A DNA stretch of 64,000 nt. Origin: Bacteroidota bacterium. GTDB lineage: Bacteria > Bacteroidota > Bacteroidia > AKYH767-A > OLB10. Made by a program: the position numbers and the translations under genes. Shown here piece by piece: positions 28,365 to 37,411 of this stretch (its first letter is position 1; each line of letters starts with the position of its first letter). The DNA is taken from positions 1-64,000 of the forward strand of contig JADJOZ010000016.1 in the NCBI GenBank assembly GCA_016713525.1, in the 5' to 3' direction. The notes beneath the pieces were generated by a model. It did no database searches and had not been told where the DNA came from. It saw only the letters and a list, made by a program, of their open reading frames with translations.

Positions 28365-29439
28365 ATGTTCAGCTTATCACATATCACCGATCTTGTTAAT
28401 GCCTGGTTATACCAGCAGTTCCCTCCTACCCTTGCTTTATTGTTACAGTTTGTGATTGTTGGAATTCTGGTGATCACACTTTTTTCTATTTTAGGATTAG
28501 TCCTCATTATGATGGAACGAAGAGTTGCAGCATGGATGCAATTACGTTTGGGCCCTAATCGTGTGGGGCCGCGCGGAATGTTCCAGACTGTAGCCGATAC
28601 CGTAAAGCTTATCATGAAGGAAGGGATGACTCCCAATGGTGCCGATAAACTCATGTTTAATCTGGCACCTTACATCGTAATGATGGTCTCTATGGTTATT
28701 ATGGCACCTTTGATGTTTGCTGACGGATTTCAGATCTGGGACATCAACATTGGGTATTTTTATTACAGCAATTTCATCAGTTTCCGTTATTGGTATATTA
28801 ATGGCGGGATGGGCTTCCAATAATAAGTACTCCTTATTAGGTGCTATGAGAAGTGGTGCTCAGATAGTAAGCTATGAACTTTCTGCTGGATTATCCATTA
28901 TCACCATTGTAATCCTTACCGGCAGTTTGCAGGTATCTGAAATAATTGCAGCTCAGCAAACAGGATGGTGGATTTTTAAAGGACATATTCCGGTACTGAT
29001 TTCATTTGTGATATTTATAATTGCAGTAACTGCAGAAACCAATCGCGCACCATTCGATTTGGCTGAAGCAGAATCGGAATTGACAGCAGGTTTTCACACA
29101 GAATATTCAGGAATGAAATTCGCCTTATTCTTTCTGGCAGAATATGTGAATATTTTTGTTGTCTGCGCAATTGGTGCGACACTCTTTTTAGGTGGCTGGA
29201 TGCCATTTCACATTGGAAGCTGGGAATCATTCAATCATATTATGGATTATATCCCATCATCGGTATGGTTCTTTGGAAAAACCTTCTTCCTGATATTCGT
29301 AATCATGTGGTTCCGCTGGACCTTCCCGCGTCTGCGTATCGATCAGTTGCTTAATCTGGAATGGAAATATTTATTACCGATCTGTATGTTTAATCTGATC
29401 CTTGTAACTTTAATGGCAATAATGTGCTGGCACTTCTGA
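28365..29439 (+). CDS. nuoH: NADH-quinone oxidoreductase subunit H, frameshifted
   Basis: Corrected length about 357 residues. This membrane-arm subunit contacts the quinone site. Signatures include MERRVAAWMQLRLGPNRVGP, ADTVKLIMKEGMTP, WASNNKYSLLGAMRSGAQ, SYELSAG and the loop ETNRAPFDLAEAESELTAGFHTEY (shown here by its key residues NRAPFDLAEAESEL). The frame breaks at GGG 28752-28754; with two G the reading is INIGIFITAISSVSVIG. All functional loops are kept after correction. Confidence 0.93.
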
Positions 29440-29441
29440 AA

Positions 29442-29921
29442 ATGTTTATAAAAGAATATATAAAAGATGTATGGGGAGCCATAAGTTCACTTCTGAAAGG
29501 AATGAAACTTACCGGCTACTATTTCATGCATCATAATAAGGAAGCAATTACGGAGCAATATCCGGATAACCGCAAGACATTAAAAATGGCGGATCGTTTT
29601 CGGGGTGAAGTGGTCATGCCTCACGATGAAAACAATGAGCATGCCTGCACCGGTTGCACTGCTTGTGAACTTGCATGTCCAAATGGTACCATCAAAATTA
29701 TTACCAAGATGGAGCCAACACCGGAAGGTAAAAAGAAAAAAGCCATCGACACCTTCGTTTACCGACTCGAACTTTGCACCATGTGTAATTTATGTATTGA
29801 AGCCTGCCCCACCGATGCTATTAAGATGGATCAAACTTTTGAACATAGTGTATTTGACCGGCGCTTGTTGACCAAAAAGCTTAATAAACCCGAGTCTAAA
29901 GTTAGGGAGGGTATTGAATGA
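29442..29921 (+). CDS. nuoI: NADH-quinone oxidoreductase subunit I
   Basis: 159 residues, start MFIKEYIKDV two bases after the nuoH stop. Two 4Fe-4S motifs are seen: CTGCTACELACP and CTMCNLCIEACP, which bind clusters N6a and N6b in the peripheral arm. The N-terminal amphipathic helix probably attaches to the membrane arm. In complexes without NuoEFG this subunit is at or near the electron entry point. Confidence 0.96.
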   Translation: MFIKEYIKDVWGAISSLLKGMKLTGYYFMHHNKEAITEQYPDNRKTLKMADRFRGEVVMPHDENNEHACTGCTACELACPNGTIKIITKMEPTPEGKKKKAIDTFVYRLELCTMCNLCIEACPTDAIKMDQTFEHSVFDRRLLTKKLNKPESKVREGIE

Positions 29922-30442
29922 TGAGTTTGGGTGCCATTTTCTTCTATATCATTTCAGCATTTATTTTGCTGATGGGAATACTTGCCGTTACAACGCGTAA
30001 AATATTCCGTTCAGCAATTTACTTATTGGGTTCACTGATTGGTATTGCCGGGTTGTACTTCTGGCCTGAAGTTGAATTTATTGCAGCCGTTCAAATTGTT
30101 GTTTATGTAGGAGGAATTGTAGTTCTTATTATTTTCTCCATATTCCTCACACAGCAATCCGGTAAAGAAATGCCTCGCACCAATTTATCGCGAAATATTT
30201 TCTCATTGCTTGGTGTAATAGCGGGATTCCTTCTAAGTTGTTCACTGATCCATCAATATGGTTTCGAAGCAGGTTCACAACCATTCGACAATGCCGTAAG
30301 CCGCATTGGATTATATATGCTGAATACCGGCAAAGATGGTTTCGCACTTCCTTTCGAAGCAGTCAGCATCCTATTGCTGGCAGCATTAATAGGTTGTATT
30401 GTAATTGCTATGAAATCGGTTCCAACAAAATCAACAAAATGA
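29918..30442 (+). CDS. nuoJ: NADH-quinone oxidoreductase subunit J
   Basis: 174 residues with five predicted membrane helices (AIFFYIISAFILLMGILAV, AIYLLGSLIGIAGLYFW, IQIVVYVGGIVVLIIFSIF written from AAVQIVVYVGG, the following hydrophobic segment, and AVSILLLAALIGCIVIAM). The VQIVVYVGGIVVLIIF helix is diagnostic. The start ATG overlaps the nuoI stop, and the gene end overlaps nuoK by ATGA, showing tight coupling. Confidence 0.95.
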   Translation: MMSLGAIFFYIISAFILLMGILAVTTRKIFRSAIYLLGSLIGIAGLYFWPEVEFIAAVQIVVYVGGIVVLIIFSIFLTQQSGKEMPRTNLSRNIFSLLGVIAGFLLSCSLIHQYGFEAGSQPFDNAVSRIGLYMLNTGKDGFALPFEAVSILLLAALIGCIVIAMKSVPTKSTK

Positions 30443-30753
30443 CAGAGATCCCTATTTCACATATGCTCTTTGTTAGTACAGCCCTCTTCTTTATTGGGAT
30501 GTACGGATTCTTCACCAGAAGGAACATGATTACTATGTTGATGGCAATTGAGTTGATGTTGAATAGTGTCAATATTAATTTTGTCATCTTCAATAAATAT
30601 CTATATCCCGATAAAATGGATGGTATATTCTTTACCATCTTCGTAATTACTATTGCTGCAGCAGAAGCAGCAGTAGCCATTGCCATCATTATCAATCTGT
30701 ACAGGTCGCATCAGTCAATTGATGTGGAAGAAGCTGATAACCTGAAAAACTAA
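30439..30753 (+). CDS. nuoK: NADH-quinone oxidoreductase subunit K
   Basis: 104 residues starting MTEIPISHM; the ATG overlaps the nuoJ TGA. Three membrane helices with the conserved glutamates MLMAIELMLNSVNINFV and ITIAAAEAAVAIAIIINLY that take part in proton transfer. The open frame continues upstream inside nuoJ, but the family start is the one given. Confidence 0.96.
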   Translation: MTEIPISHMLFVSTALFFIGMYGFFTRRNMITMLMAIELMLNSVNINFVIFNKYLYPDKMDGIFFTIFVITIAAAEAAVAIAIIINLYRSHQSIDVEEADNLKN

Positions 30754-30766
30754 TGCAGCCGAAATT

Positions 30767-32692
30767 ATGAATTACGCAAACTACATATATCTGATTCCAC
30801 TATTGCCATTGCTCAGTTTTCTGTTGCTGGGTTTCTTTGGCAGGAAGTATGTAGGAACAGCATCCGGTTGGGTTGGTGTACTGTCATTAGGCACATCAGC
30901 GCTGTTGTCAGTTTATACCGCCTTCAGCTACTTCTTTGTGGATGGTTTGATGGATGGAAAATATCAAACGATTATTCCGGTTAAAATGGAGTGGCTGCGA
31001 TTCAGTGAAACATTATCCATTGACATGGGAATTTTGCTGGATCCTGTTTCCGTTATGATGCTGGTTGTCGTGACCTTCGTTTCATTGATGGTTCACTTAT
31101 TCAGCATCGGATATATGAAAGGCGAAGAGCGGTATGCAACCTACTTCTCCTATTTGTCTCTCTTCACGTTTTCAATGCTTGGATTGGTGTTATCTACTAA
31201 TATTTTCCAGATTTATATGTTTTGGGAATTGGTTGGGGTTTCATCTTATCTGCTAATCGGATATTATTTCACCAAGCCATCTGCAGTAAAAGCATCCAAA
31301 AAAGCATTTATTGTTACACGTTTCGCCGACTTAGGATTTTTGATCGGCATTCTGATACTTGGTTTCAGTGGTGGCAGTTTCGATTTCGCAACTCTCATTG
31401 CTACACTCACCAACACCCAATCGCCGGAGTTAACTACCATGATCTCTTCTTCCTTCTTAGGAATTACATTACTGAGCTGGGCATTGACATTGGTATTTAT
31501 CGGTGGTGCAGGAAAATCCGCAATGTTCCCATTACACATCTGGTTACCCGATGCTATGGAAGGACCAACTCCGGTTTCGGCATTGATTCATGCTGCAACC
31601 ATGGTTGTTGCCGGAGTGTATCTGGTGGCACGAATGTTCCCCGTTTTTGCACTCGATCCGGCTGTGATGCATCTAATCACCATCACCGGAATTACATCAG
31701 CAGTGCTGGCAGCAATTATTGCCTGCACGCAAACCGACATTAAAAGAGTATTAGCCTACTCCACCATGTCGCAAATCGGATACATGATGTTTGCGATGGG
31801 TATTTCAGGTTATGCATTTAATGATACCGGTTATACCGGATCGCTGTTCCACTTATTTACTCATGCATTTTTCAAATCTTTATTGTTCCTCGGTGCAGGA
31901 GCAGTTATACATTATGTTCACAGTAATGAAATGAAAGATATGGGTGGCTTGCGCAAAACCATGCCAATAACCCATATTACTTTTTTATTGGCTTGCCTGG
32001 CTATTGCAGGAATACCGCCTTTGGCAGGATTTTTCAGTAAGGAAGAAATTTTACTTGCTGCCTGGGAAAGTAATAAAACTGTTTATTTTATGGCATTAGG
32101 CACTTCAGCACTGACTGCCTTTTATATGTTCCGTTTATATTTTTCAATTTTCTGGAGCAAAGAAGCTGCCCACCACGATAATCATCACGGCGAAGGAACC
32201 TTTACCATGAAACTGCCTTTATTGCTTTTAGCAGGTTGCACAATTGGCGCAGGATTAATTCCTTTCTCCAACTTTGTTACATCGAATAACATTCCTGAAA
32301 AAATGGAATTGCATCTTTTATTTTCGATTGCACCGGTACTATTGGCTGTATTGGCAATTGGAATTGCAGCCATGCTTTATAAAAATGAAAACGATAAGCC
32401 CGATAAAATTGCTTCATCGATGAACGCATTGTACCGGACAGCACTGAATAAATTTTATATCGATGAAATATATTTATTCATCACCAAAAAAATAATATTC
32501 AACTTGATTGCCAAGCCGGCAGCATGGATTGACAGGAATATTGTTGATGGCCTCATGAATTTACTTGGAAATGCCACAATTATTGTTTCAGATGAAGCTA
32601 AGTCGGTTCAATCAGGGAAAGTTCAATGGTATGCACTTGCCTTCCTTGGCGGGATATTGATTCTCACAGTAGCATTTATATATCTGTACTGA
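30767..32692 (+). CDS. nuoL: NADH-quinone oxidoreductase subunit L
   Basis: 641 residues, the distal antiporter-like proton pump. Core motifs: MFWELVGVSSYLLIGYYF, FPLHIWLPDAMEGPTPVSAL, HAATMVVAGVYLVAR, LAYSTMSQIGYMMFAMG, HAFFKSLLFLGAGAVIH and GIPPLAGFFSKEEIL. The C-terminal extension that contains the long lateral helix is present (from NALYRTALNKFYIDEIYLF to the end). The gene is intact. Confidence 0.97.
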   Translation: MNYANYIYLIPLLPLLSFLLLGFFGRKYVGTASGWVGVLSLGTSALLSVYTAFSYFFVDGLMDGKYQTIIPVKMEWLRFSETLSIDMGILLDPVSVMMLVVVTFVSLMVHLFSIGYMKGEERYATYFSYLSLFTFSMLGLVLSTNIFQIYMFWELVGVSSYLLIGYYFTKPSAVKASKKAFIVTRFADLGFLIGILILGFSGGSFDFATLIATLTNTQSPELTTMISSSFLGITLLSWALTLVFIGGAGKSAMFPLHIWLPDAMEGPTPVSALIHAATMVVAGVYLVARMFPVFALDPAVMHLITITGITSAVLAAIIACTQTDIKRVLAYSTMSQIGYMMFAMGISGYAFNDTGYTGSLFHLFTHAFFKSLLFLGAGAVIHYVHSNEMKDMGGLRKTMPITHITFLLACLAIAGIPPLAGFFSKEEILLAAWESNKTVYFMALGTSALTAFYMFRLYFSIFWSKEAAHHDNHHGEGTFTMKLPLLLLAGCTIGAGLIPFSNFVTSNNIPEKMELHLLFSIAPVLLAVLAIGIAAMLYKNENDKPDKIASSMNALYRTALNKFYIDEIYLFITKKIIFNLIAKPAAWIDRNIVDGLMNLLGNATIIVSDEAKSVQSGKVQWYALAFLGGILILTVAFIYLY

Positions 32693-32709
32693 CATTTGAA
32701 ATACAACAC

Positions 32710-34222
32710 ATGAATCTGAATCTGCTGATATTAGTACCCTTTTTAACCGCAATGGCCATATTATTTTGCCGTTCACTTCCTGCTGTGCGATCCATTGCAC
32801 TGGCAGGTTCAGCAATTCAGTTGGTGCTCTCTTTGGTACTATTCTATTTATTCAGTCAGGAAAGAATGGTTAATGAAAGTCTGATGCTGTTTGAGCAGAA
32901 TATAGTTTGGTTTAAAACGCTGAACATAAATTATCACATTGGTGTAGATGGTATTTCAGTTTCTATGATTCTACTCACCGCATTTGTTGTTCTTGCCGGT
33001 GTTCTGGTATCGTGGAAAATGCCCAAAGCTACCGGTGGTGATGGTGAAATGAGTCGGGAGTTCTTTTTCTTGCTGATGTTCCTGAGCCTAGGTGCTTACG
33101 GTTTCTTTATATCACTTGATTTATTTACGCTCTTCTTTTTCCTTGAAGTAGCTGTTATTCCTAAATTCCTGTTGATTGGTATTTGGGGAAGCGGAAAAAA
33201 AAGAATACGCAGCCATGAAACTGGCACTTATGTTAATGGGTGGATCTGCTCTGGTATTTGTTGGCCTGGCCGGACTCTATTTAAACACTTACAATGCTAC
33301 CGGTGCACATACATTTGATATCCTGGAAATCGCAAATATGTCGATTAACCACGATATGCAATTGCTGTTTTTCCCTTTTGCATTTGTTGGCTTTGGAATA
33401 TTCACAGCAATCTTTCCTTTCCACACATGGGTACCCGACGGCCACTCATCGGCTCCAACGGCAGCATCGATGTTCCTGGCCGGAATTTCCATGAAGCTTG
33501 GTGGTTACGGATGTTTAAGAGCTGCCGTATTACTGATGCCGGAAGCAGCGCATTACTATTCCGGATGGATTGTAGCTTTATCTGCTATAGCCATAATTTA
33601 CGGCGCATTTGCTACCATGATGCAAACCGATTTAAAGTATATCAACGCCTATTCTTCCGTGAGTCATTGCGGATTTGTTCTGCTGGGAATCGGAATGCTT
33701 ACTCAAACTGCAATTATGGGTGCAGTAATGCAAATGGTTTCTCACGGCTTAATGACTGCACTCTTCTTCGCTGCTATTGGCATGATTTACGAAAGAACAC
33801 ACACACGGGAAGTAAAGAAGCTCGGAGGATTACTTAAAATTATGCCATTCATCTCCACAGTATTTGTCATTGCCGGATTATGCTCTCTGGGCTTGCCCGG
33901 ATTCAGTGGATTCGTTGCTGAAATGACTGTATTTGTGGGAGCGTGGGAACAGGTTGATGCCATGTACCGGCTTGCAACCATTCTTGCCTGTGCCTCCATT
34001 GTAGTTACTGCAGTTTACATATTGCGCGCTGTGGGCAAAGCAATTATGGGCCCTATTGCCGATCAGCATCATCTGGAATTGACTGATGCCAGATGGAATG
34101 AGAAAATGGCTGCCGGCATACTTATAATAGGTATTGTAGCAATTGGAATAGCACCCTTCTGGTTAACAGAATTGGTTACACCAGGCACGACTGCCATTAT
34201 GAACCAGTTAAATGGATTCTGA
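32710..34222 (+). CDS. nuoM: NADH-quinone oxidoreductase subunit M, frameshifted
   Basis: Corrected length about 503 residues, start MNLNLLILVPFLTAM. Antiporter-like motifs: GVDGISVSMILLTAF, FPFHTWVPDGHSSAPTAASM, MKLGGYGCLRA, YSSVSHCGFVLLGI and SHGLMTALFFAAIGMIYER. The frame breaks in the A8 run at 33195-33202; with seven A the text reads IWGSGKKEYAAMKLALMLMG. The end region is normal. Confidence 0.93.
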
Positions 34223-34258
34223 CAGAAATAGTATAAAAGCTGAAAAGCATAAAACAGA

Positions 34259-35701
34259 ATGACTGAACAATTGATTGATTTTTTTCTGCTAATGAAAAGT
34301 GAACTGCTGTTGCTTGCAGTTATTTTCATCATGCTGTTTATGAATATCACGGCCAAAGAAAATGCTGATGGCACTCCTGTAGATAACAATCATTCAATTC
34401 TGGTAACAGCAAATATTTTATTGCTGCTAAATTTCCTGGCCGGTTTCTTCATGAACACTTCTGGCAATCTGTTTGGTGATACTTTCACATCAACCGAACT
34501 GACTGCCTTTCAGAAAAACATTTTGAATCTGGGCACCTTGTTAGTTTCGCTTCAAAGTTATAATTGGTTAAAAACGCACAAGCATGTCATGGAGTTTTAC
34601 ATGCTTATGCTAGCTACTTTACTCGGAATGTTTCTGATGATTTCCTCGCAGCACATGCTTTTGTTCTATCTAGGGCTTGAACTGTCAACCATTCCTCTTG
34701 CTGCCTTGGTAAACTTTGATCTGGAAAAGAAAAAATCTGCTGAAGCAGCGATGAAAATGATCATGATGTCGGCATTTTCTTCGGCATTATTACTATTTGG
34801 CATTTCCCTTTTCTATGGAACCATGGGAACACTTCACTTCCAGGAAATACCTGCAGCATTAAACGGCAGTGATTTGCAATTGTATTGCCTCATTCTGCTA
34901 ATTGCTGCTTTTGGCTTCAAAATTTCAGCAGTTCCATTTCATTTCTGGACAGCGGATGTCTATGAAGGCGCACCGGTTCCGGTTACATCCTACCTATCGG
35001 TTATATCAAAAGGCTCTATACTGTTTGTAATGACTACGGTGTTGTACAACGTTTTCGCCGGCATGGGTGTTGAATGGTATTTAATTATTTGCGTGCTGGC
35101 CGTTGCAACCATGATCACCGGAAATATTTTCGCTGTTCGTCAACAAAATCTGAAACGACTGCTTGCATTTTCCTCTATTGCTCAGGTAGGTTTTATTTTG
35201 GTAGGGATGTCGGGACAAAATACAGAAGGAGCTGTGTCAGTAACCTATTTTATTGTCATTTACATCTTCTCTAATCTGGCTGCCCTGGGTGTTATTTCTG
35301 TAGTAAGTGCTTTAACAGGAAAAGAAACAATATCAGATTATAAAGGATTCTATAAAACCAATCCTATGCTTAGCTGGATTCTGGCCATTGCACTTTTTTC
35401 ATTGGCAGGAATTCCTCCAACATCCGGCTTCTTTGGAAAATTCTTCCTGCTGCTTGCCGGTGCAGGAAATGGTAATTACACACTCGTTATAATTGCGGCT
35501 TTAAATATGATAGTTTCCCTTTATTATTATCTGAAAATCGTGAAAGCTGTATTTATGGATGCTAATGAGGAGCCTATTCCAACCATAAATTTAGCCTTTC
35601 TGCCTAAAGCTGGATTGCTAATTTGTTTGATTGGAATTATTGTTACAGGACTTGCCAGCGGATCTTACAATTACATTCAGGAATTATTTGCATCATTATA
35701 A
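34259..35701 (+). CDS. nuoN: NADH-quinone oxidoreductase subunit N
   Basis: 480 residues, the third antiporter-like subunit. Motifs: YLGLELSTIPLAALVNF, EAAMKMIMMSAFSSALLLFG, VPFHFWTADVYEGAPVPVTSY, LLAFSSIAQVGFILVGM and LAGIPPTSGFFGKFFLL. It is intact, and the last recognisable nuo gene of the operon. Confidence 0.97.
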   Translation: MTEQLIDFFLLMKSELLLLAVIFIMLFMNITAKENADGTPVDNNHSILVTANILLLLNFLAGFFMNTSGNLFGDTFTSTELTAFQKNILNLGTLLVSLQSYNWLKTHKHVMEFYMLMLATLLGMFLMISSQHMLLFYLGLELSTIPLAALVNFDLEKKKSAEAAMKMIMMSAFSSALLLFGISLFYGTMGTLHFQEIPAALNGSDLQLYCLILLIAAFGFKISAVPFHFWTADVYEGAPVPVTSYLSVISKGSILFVMTTVLYNVFAGMGVEWYLIICVLAVATMITGNIFAVRQQNLKRLLAFSSIAQVGFILVGMSGQNTEGAVSVTYFIVIYIFSNLAALGVISVVSALTGKETISDYKGFYKTNPMLSWILAIALFSLAGIPPTSGFFGKFFLLLAGAGNGNYTLVIIAALNMIVSLYYYLKIVKAVFMDANEEPIPTINLAFLPKAGLLICLIGIIVTGLASGSYNYIQELFASL

Positions 35702-35702
35702 A

Positions 35703-36083
35703 ATGGCTATCAACAAGAATCATTTATTTGAAGAACTGAATGGGATCAAATGTGCCATTGTAGAAGCCGGTACAACCATGGAAAGGGTTGAGTTCCTTAA
35801 GCCTCTTTTAGAAGGCAATGGATACACGGTAGTCGTAGCAGAAAGTGCACCTCCAAAAGTTGCGCCTCCGGTTGTTAAAGAAGGTGAGGAACCACCACCG
35901 CCACCACCACCAGCTCCGGTGAAATATACTATTGGTGTAACAGATGTGAGCTTTAATCCTACCAATGCTATTTTTGGTCGCCTTTTACGCACCCGGTCGG
36001 GACATGTGGTAACTTTAGCTTATTGGTACCAGCGTGATTCGCAATCAATGGATGAAGTTCCTTATTTCAATCAACCGAGATAA
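35703..36083 (+). CDS. Small unknown protein linked to nuoN, with a proline-rich insert
   Basis: 126 residues starting MAINKNHLFEELNGIKCA, one base after the nuoN stop. No signal peptide or membrane helix. An N-terminal alpha/beta segment (CAIVEAGTTMERVEFLKPLL) and a C-terminal segment (YTIGVTDVSFNPTNAIFGRLL, VVTLAYWYQRD) are separated by a Pro/Glu-rich linker of about 25 residues containing seven consecutive prolines. I do not recognise the family. Its position suggests co-expression with complex I, perhaps as an accessory or assembly protein, but this is inference. Confidence 0.75.
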   Translation: MAINKNHLFEELNGIKCAIVEAGTTMERVEFLKPLLEGNGYTVVVAESAPPKVAPPVVKEGEEPPPPPPPAPVKYTIGVTDVSFNPTNAIFGRLLRTRSGHVVTLAYWYQRDSQSMDEVPYFNQPR

Positions 36084-36090
36084 AATTTTA

Positions 36091-37166
36091 TTACGGTTTT
36101 AAAATTGGCAACATAGATTTTGCCATTTCAATTCCAACCTTTTTTGCACCTGAAGGTGTAGTATGTGCATAGTCGTAAAAATCAGAATCTGTCCATATTG
36201 TTTTCGGAGTAAACTCTACATAAGGATAATTCCCTTCCTCACAAACCTGTTTAATCATATCATTCATGATGGTGAGCATGTGGAAATAATCGACACCATT
36301 TAATTTTACATCACCATAATTTTCTGTTTCAGTAGTCCCTTCAATTGTTCCATTGTCAAGAATCCGGTATTTACGACATGGTTGTGAAATAAAAACCGGA
36401 ACAGCGCCCATTTTTTTGCCAGTAAGGCTAATTGCTCCATTCTGGCCTTGTATCCGGTTAACCTTTCACCTAAAATAATCCGGTATCGGGTTGAATCGAG
36501 GAGCGGTTTAGTTGTATAAGTAAGTTTACTGAAATCTATTTTAGAATGACTTACCCGTACCACCCGACTGTTGAGTGCTCCTTTTATTTTGCGAACGGTG
36601 TTGTAAATTACACTCTTATTTTTTATTTCAGATTTGAACCCGGCATTTTCAATGTCTGTTATTTCGGCCCACTTTTCCGCATCAATGTAAAAATCATTAA
36701 TGCCTATATAAAACATAACATACTTCGGTTTCAATTGAGGAATGAGCGGAACCCAGATTTCGAAATTTTTTAAATGACCGAATGTCGATTGTCCATCTAT
36801 ACCAGCATTGGCAATGGTCATTTGCAAGCCTGACTTTAAGAGCTCTTCATGCATTGCATCCTGCCATGTTAGTCCATCACTCAAATATCGCTGATCGGTA
36901 GTACTGCCTCCTACAGTCAAAATCTCTGCAAACCCGGGTTCCGACTTCCCCGACATCCTTAAACCATATTTATCTCGGGTGTAAGTGACATTCCCACCCT
37001 CAGGATAAATTTTACTTACATCAAAATGATAAGTTTTGGAAAAAACGATATTATAATTTGCAAGAACATTTCGTTCAATTATCCAGCCACCAAAAATCAG
37101 TTCCACAATAGCGAGTAATGCAACTAAGATTAACAAATTGATGCCAATAATTTTAGCGTACCTCAT
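36091..37166 (-). CDS. SGNH/GDSL hydrolase family protein, frameshifted
   Basis: Corrected length about 358 residues. An N-terminal membrane anchor (IGINLLILVALLAIVELIFGGW) is followed by the SGNH core: ILTVGGSTTDQRY (nucleophile Ser block), MFYIGINDFYID (Gly-Asn block) and DYAHTTPSGAKKVG with the catalytic Asp/His. The frame breaks in the T7 run at 36411-36417 (A7 on the coding strand); with eight A it reads ALLAKKMGAVPVFISQP. Such proteins act as esterases or acyltransferases on envelope sugars or lipids; the substrate is unknown. It converges on the nuo operon, with its stop only 8 bases from the end of the unknown gene. Confidence 0.8.
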
Positions 37167-37411
37167 AGTGCTGGAAGGGTGAACGTTTGAAATCTATATC
37201 AATATTTAAATCCAAATATAACTGAAAAAATTGATTTAACTTCTATAAGTTATCAACCTTGTGATTCAATATCTAATTGCAAATGAATGGCTTAGAACGC
37301 ACTTAATTAAAAACCACAGCTAAATTCCAACTCATTGAAAATGAGTCACAAAAGTGCATTGGTGATAGCCACATCTGTAATTGAAATTGCCTAATTTTAC
37401 ATCCTACTTTT

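Noticed and set aside
30238..30438. N-terminal extension of nuoK
   Set aside because: The upstream frame lies inside nuoJ, and its translation is unlike any complex I sequence; the ATGA overlap at 30439 gives the normal NuoK start.
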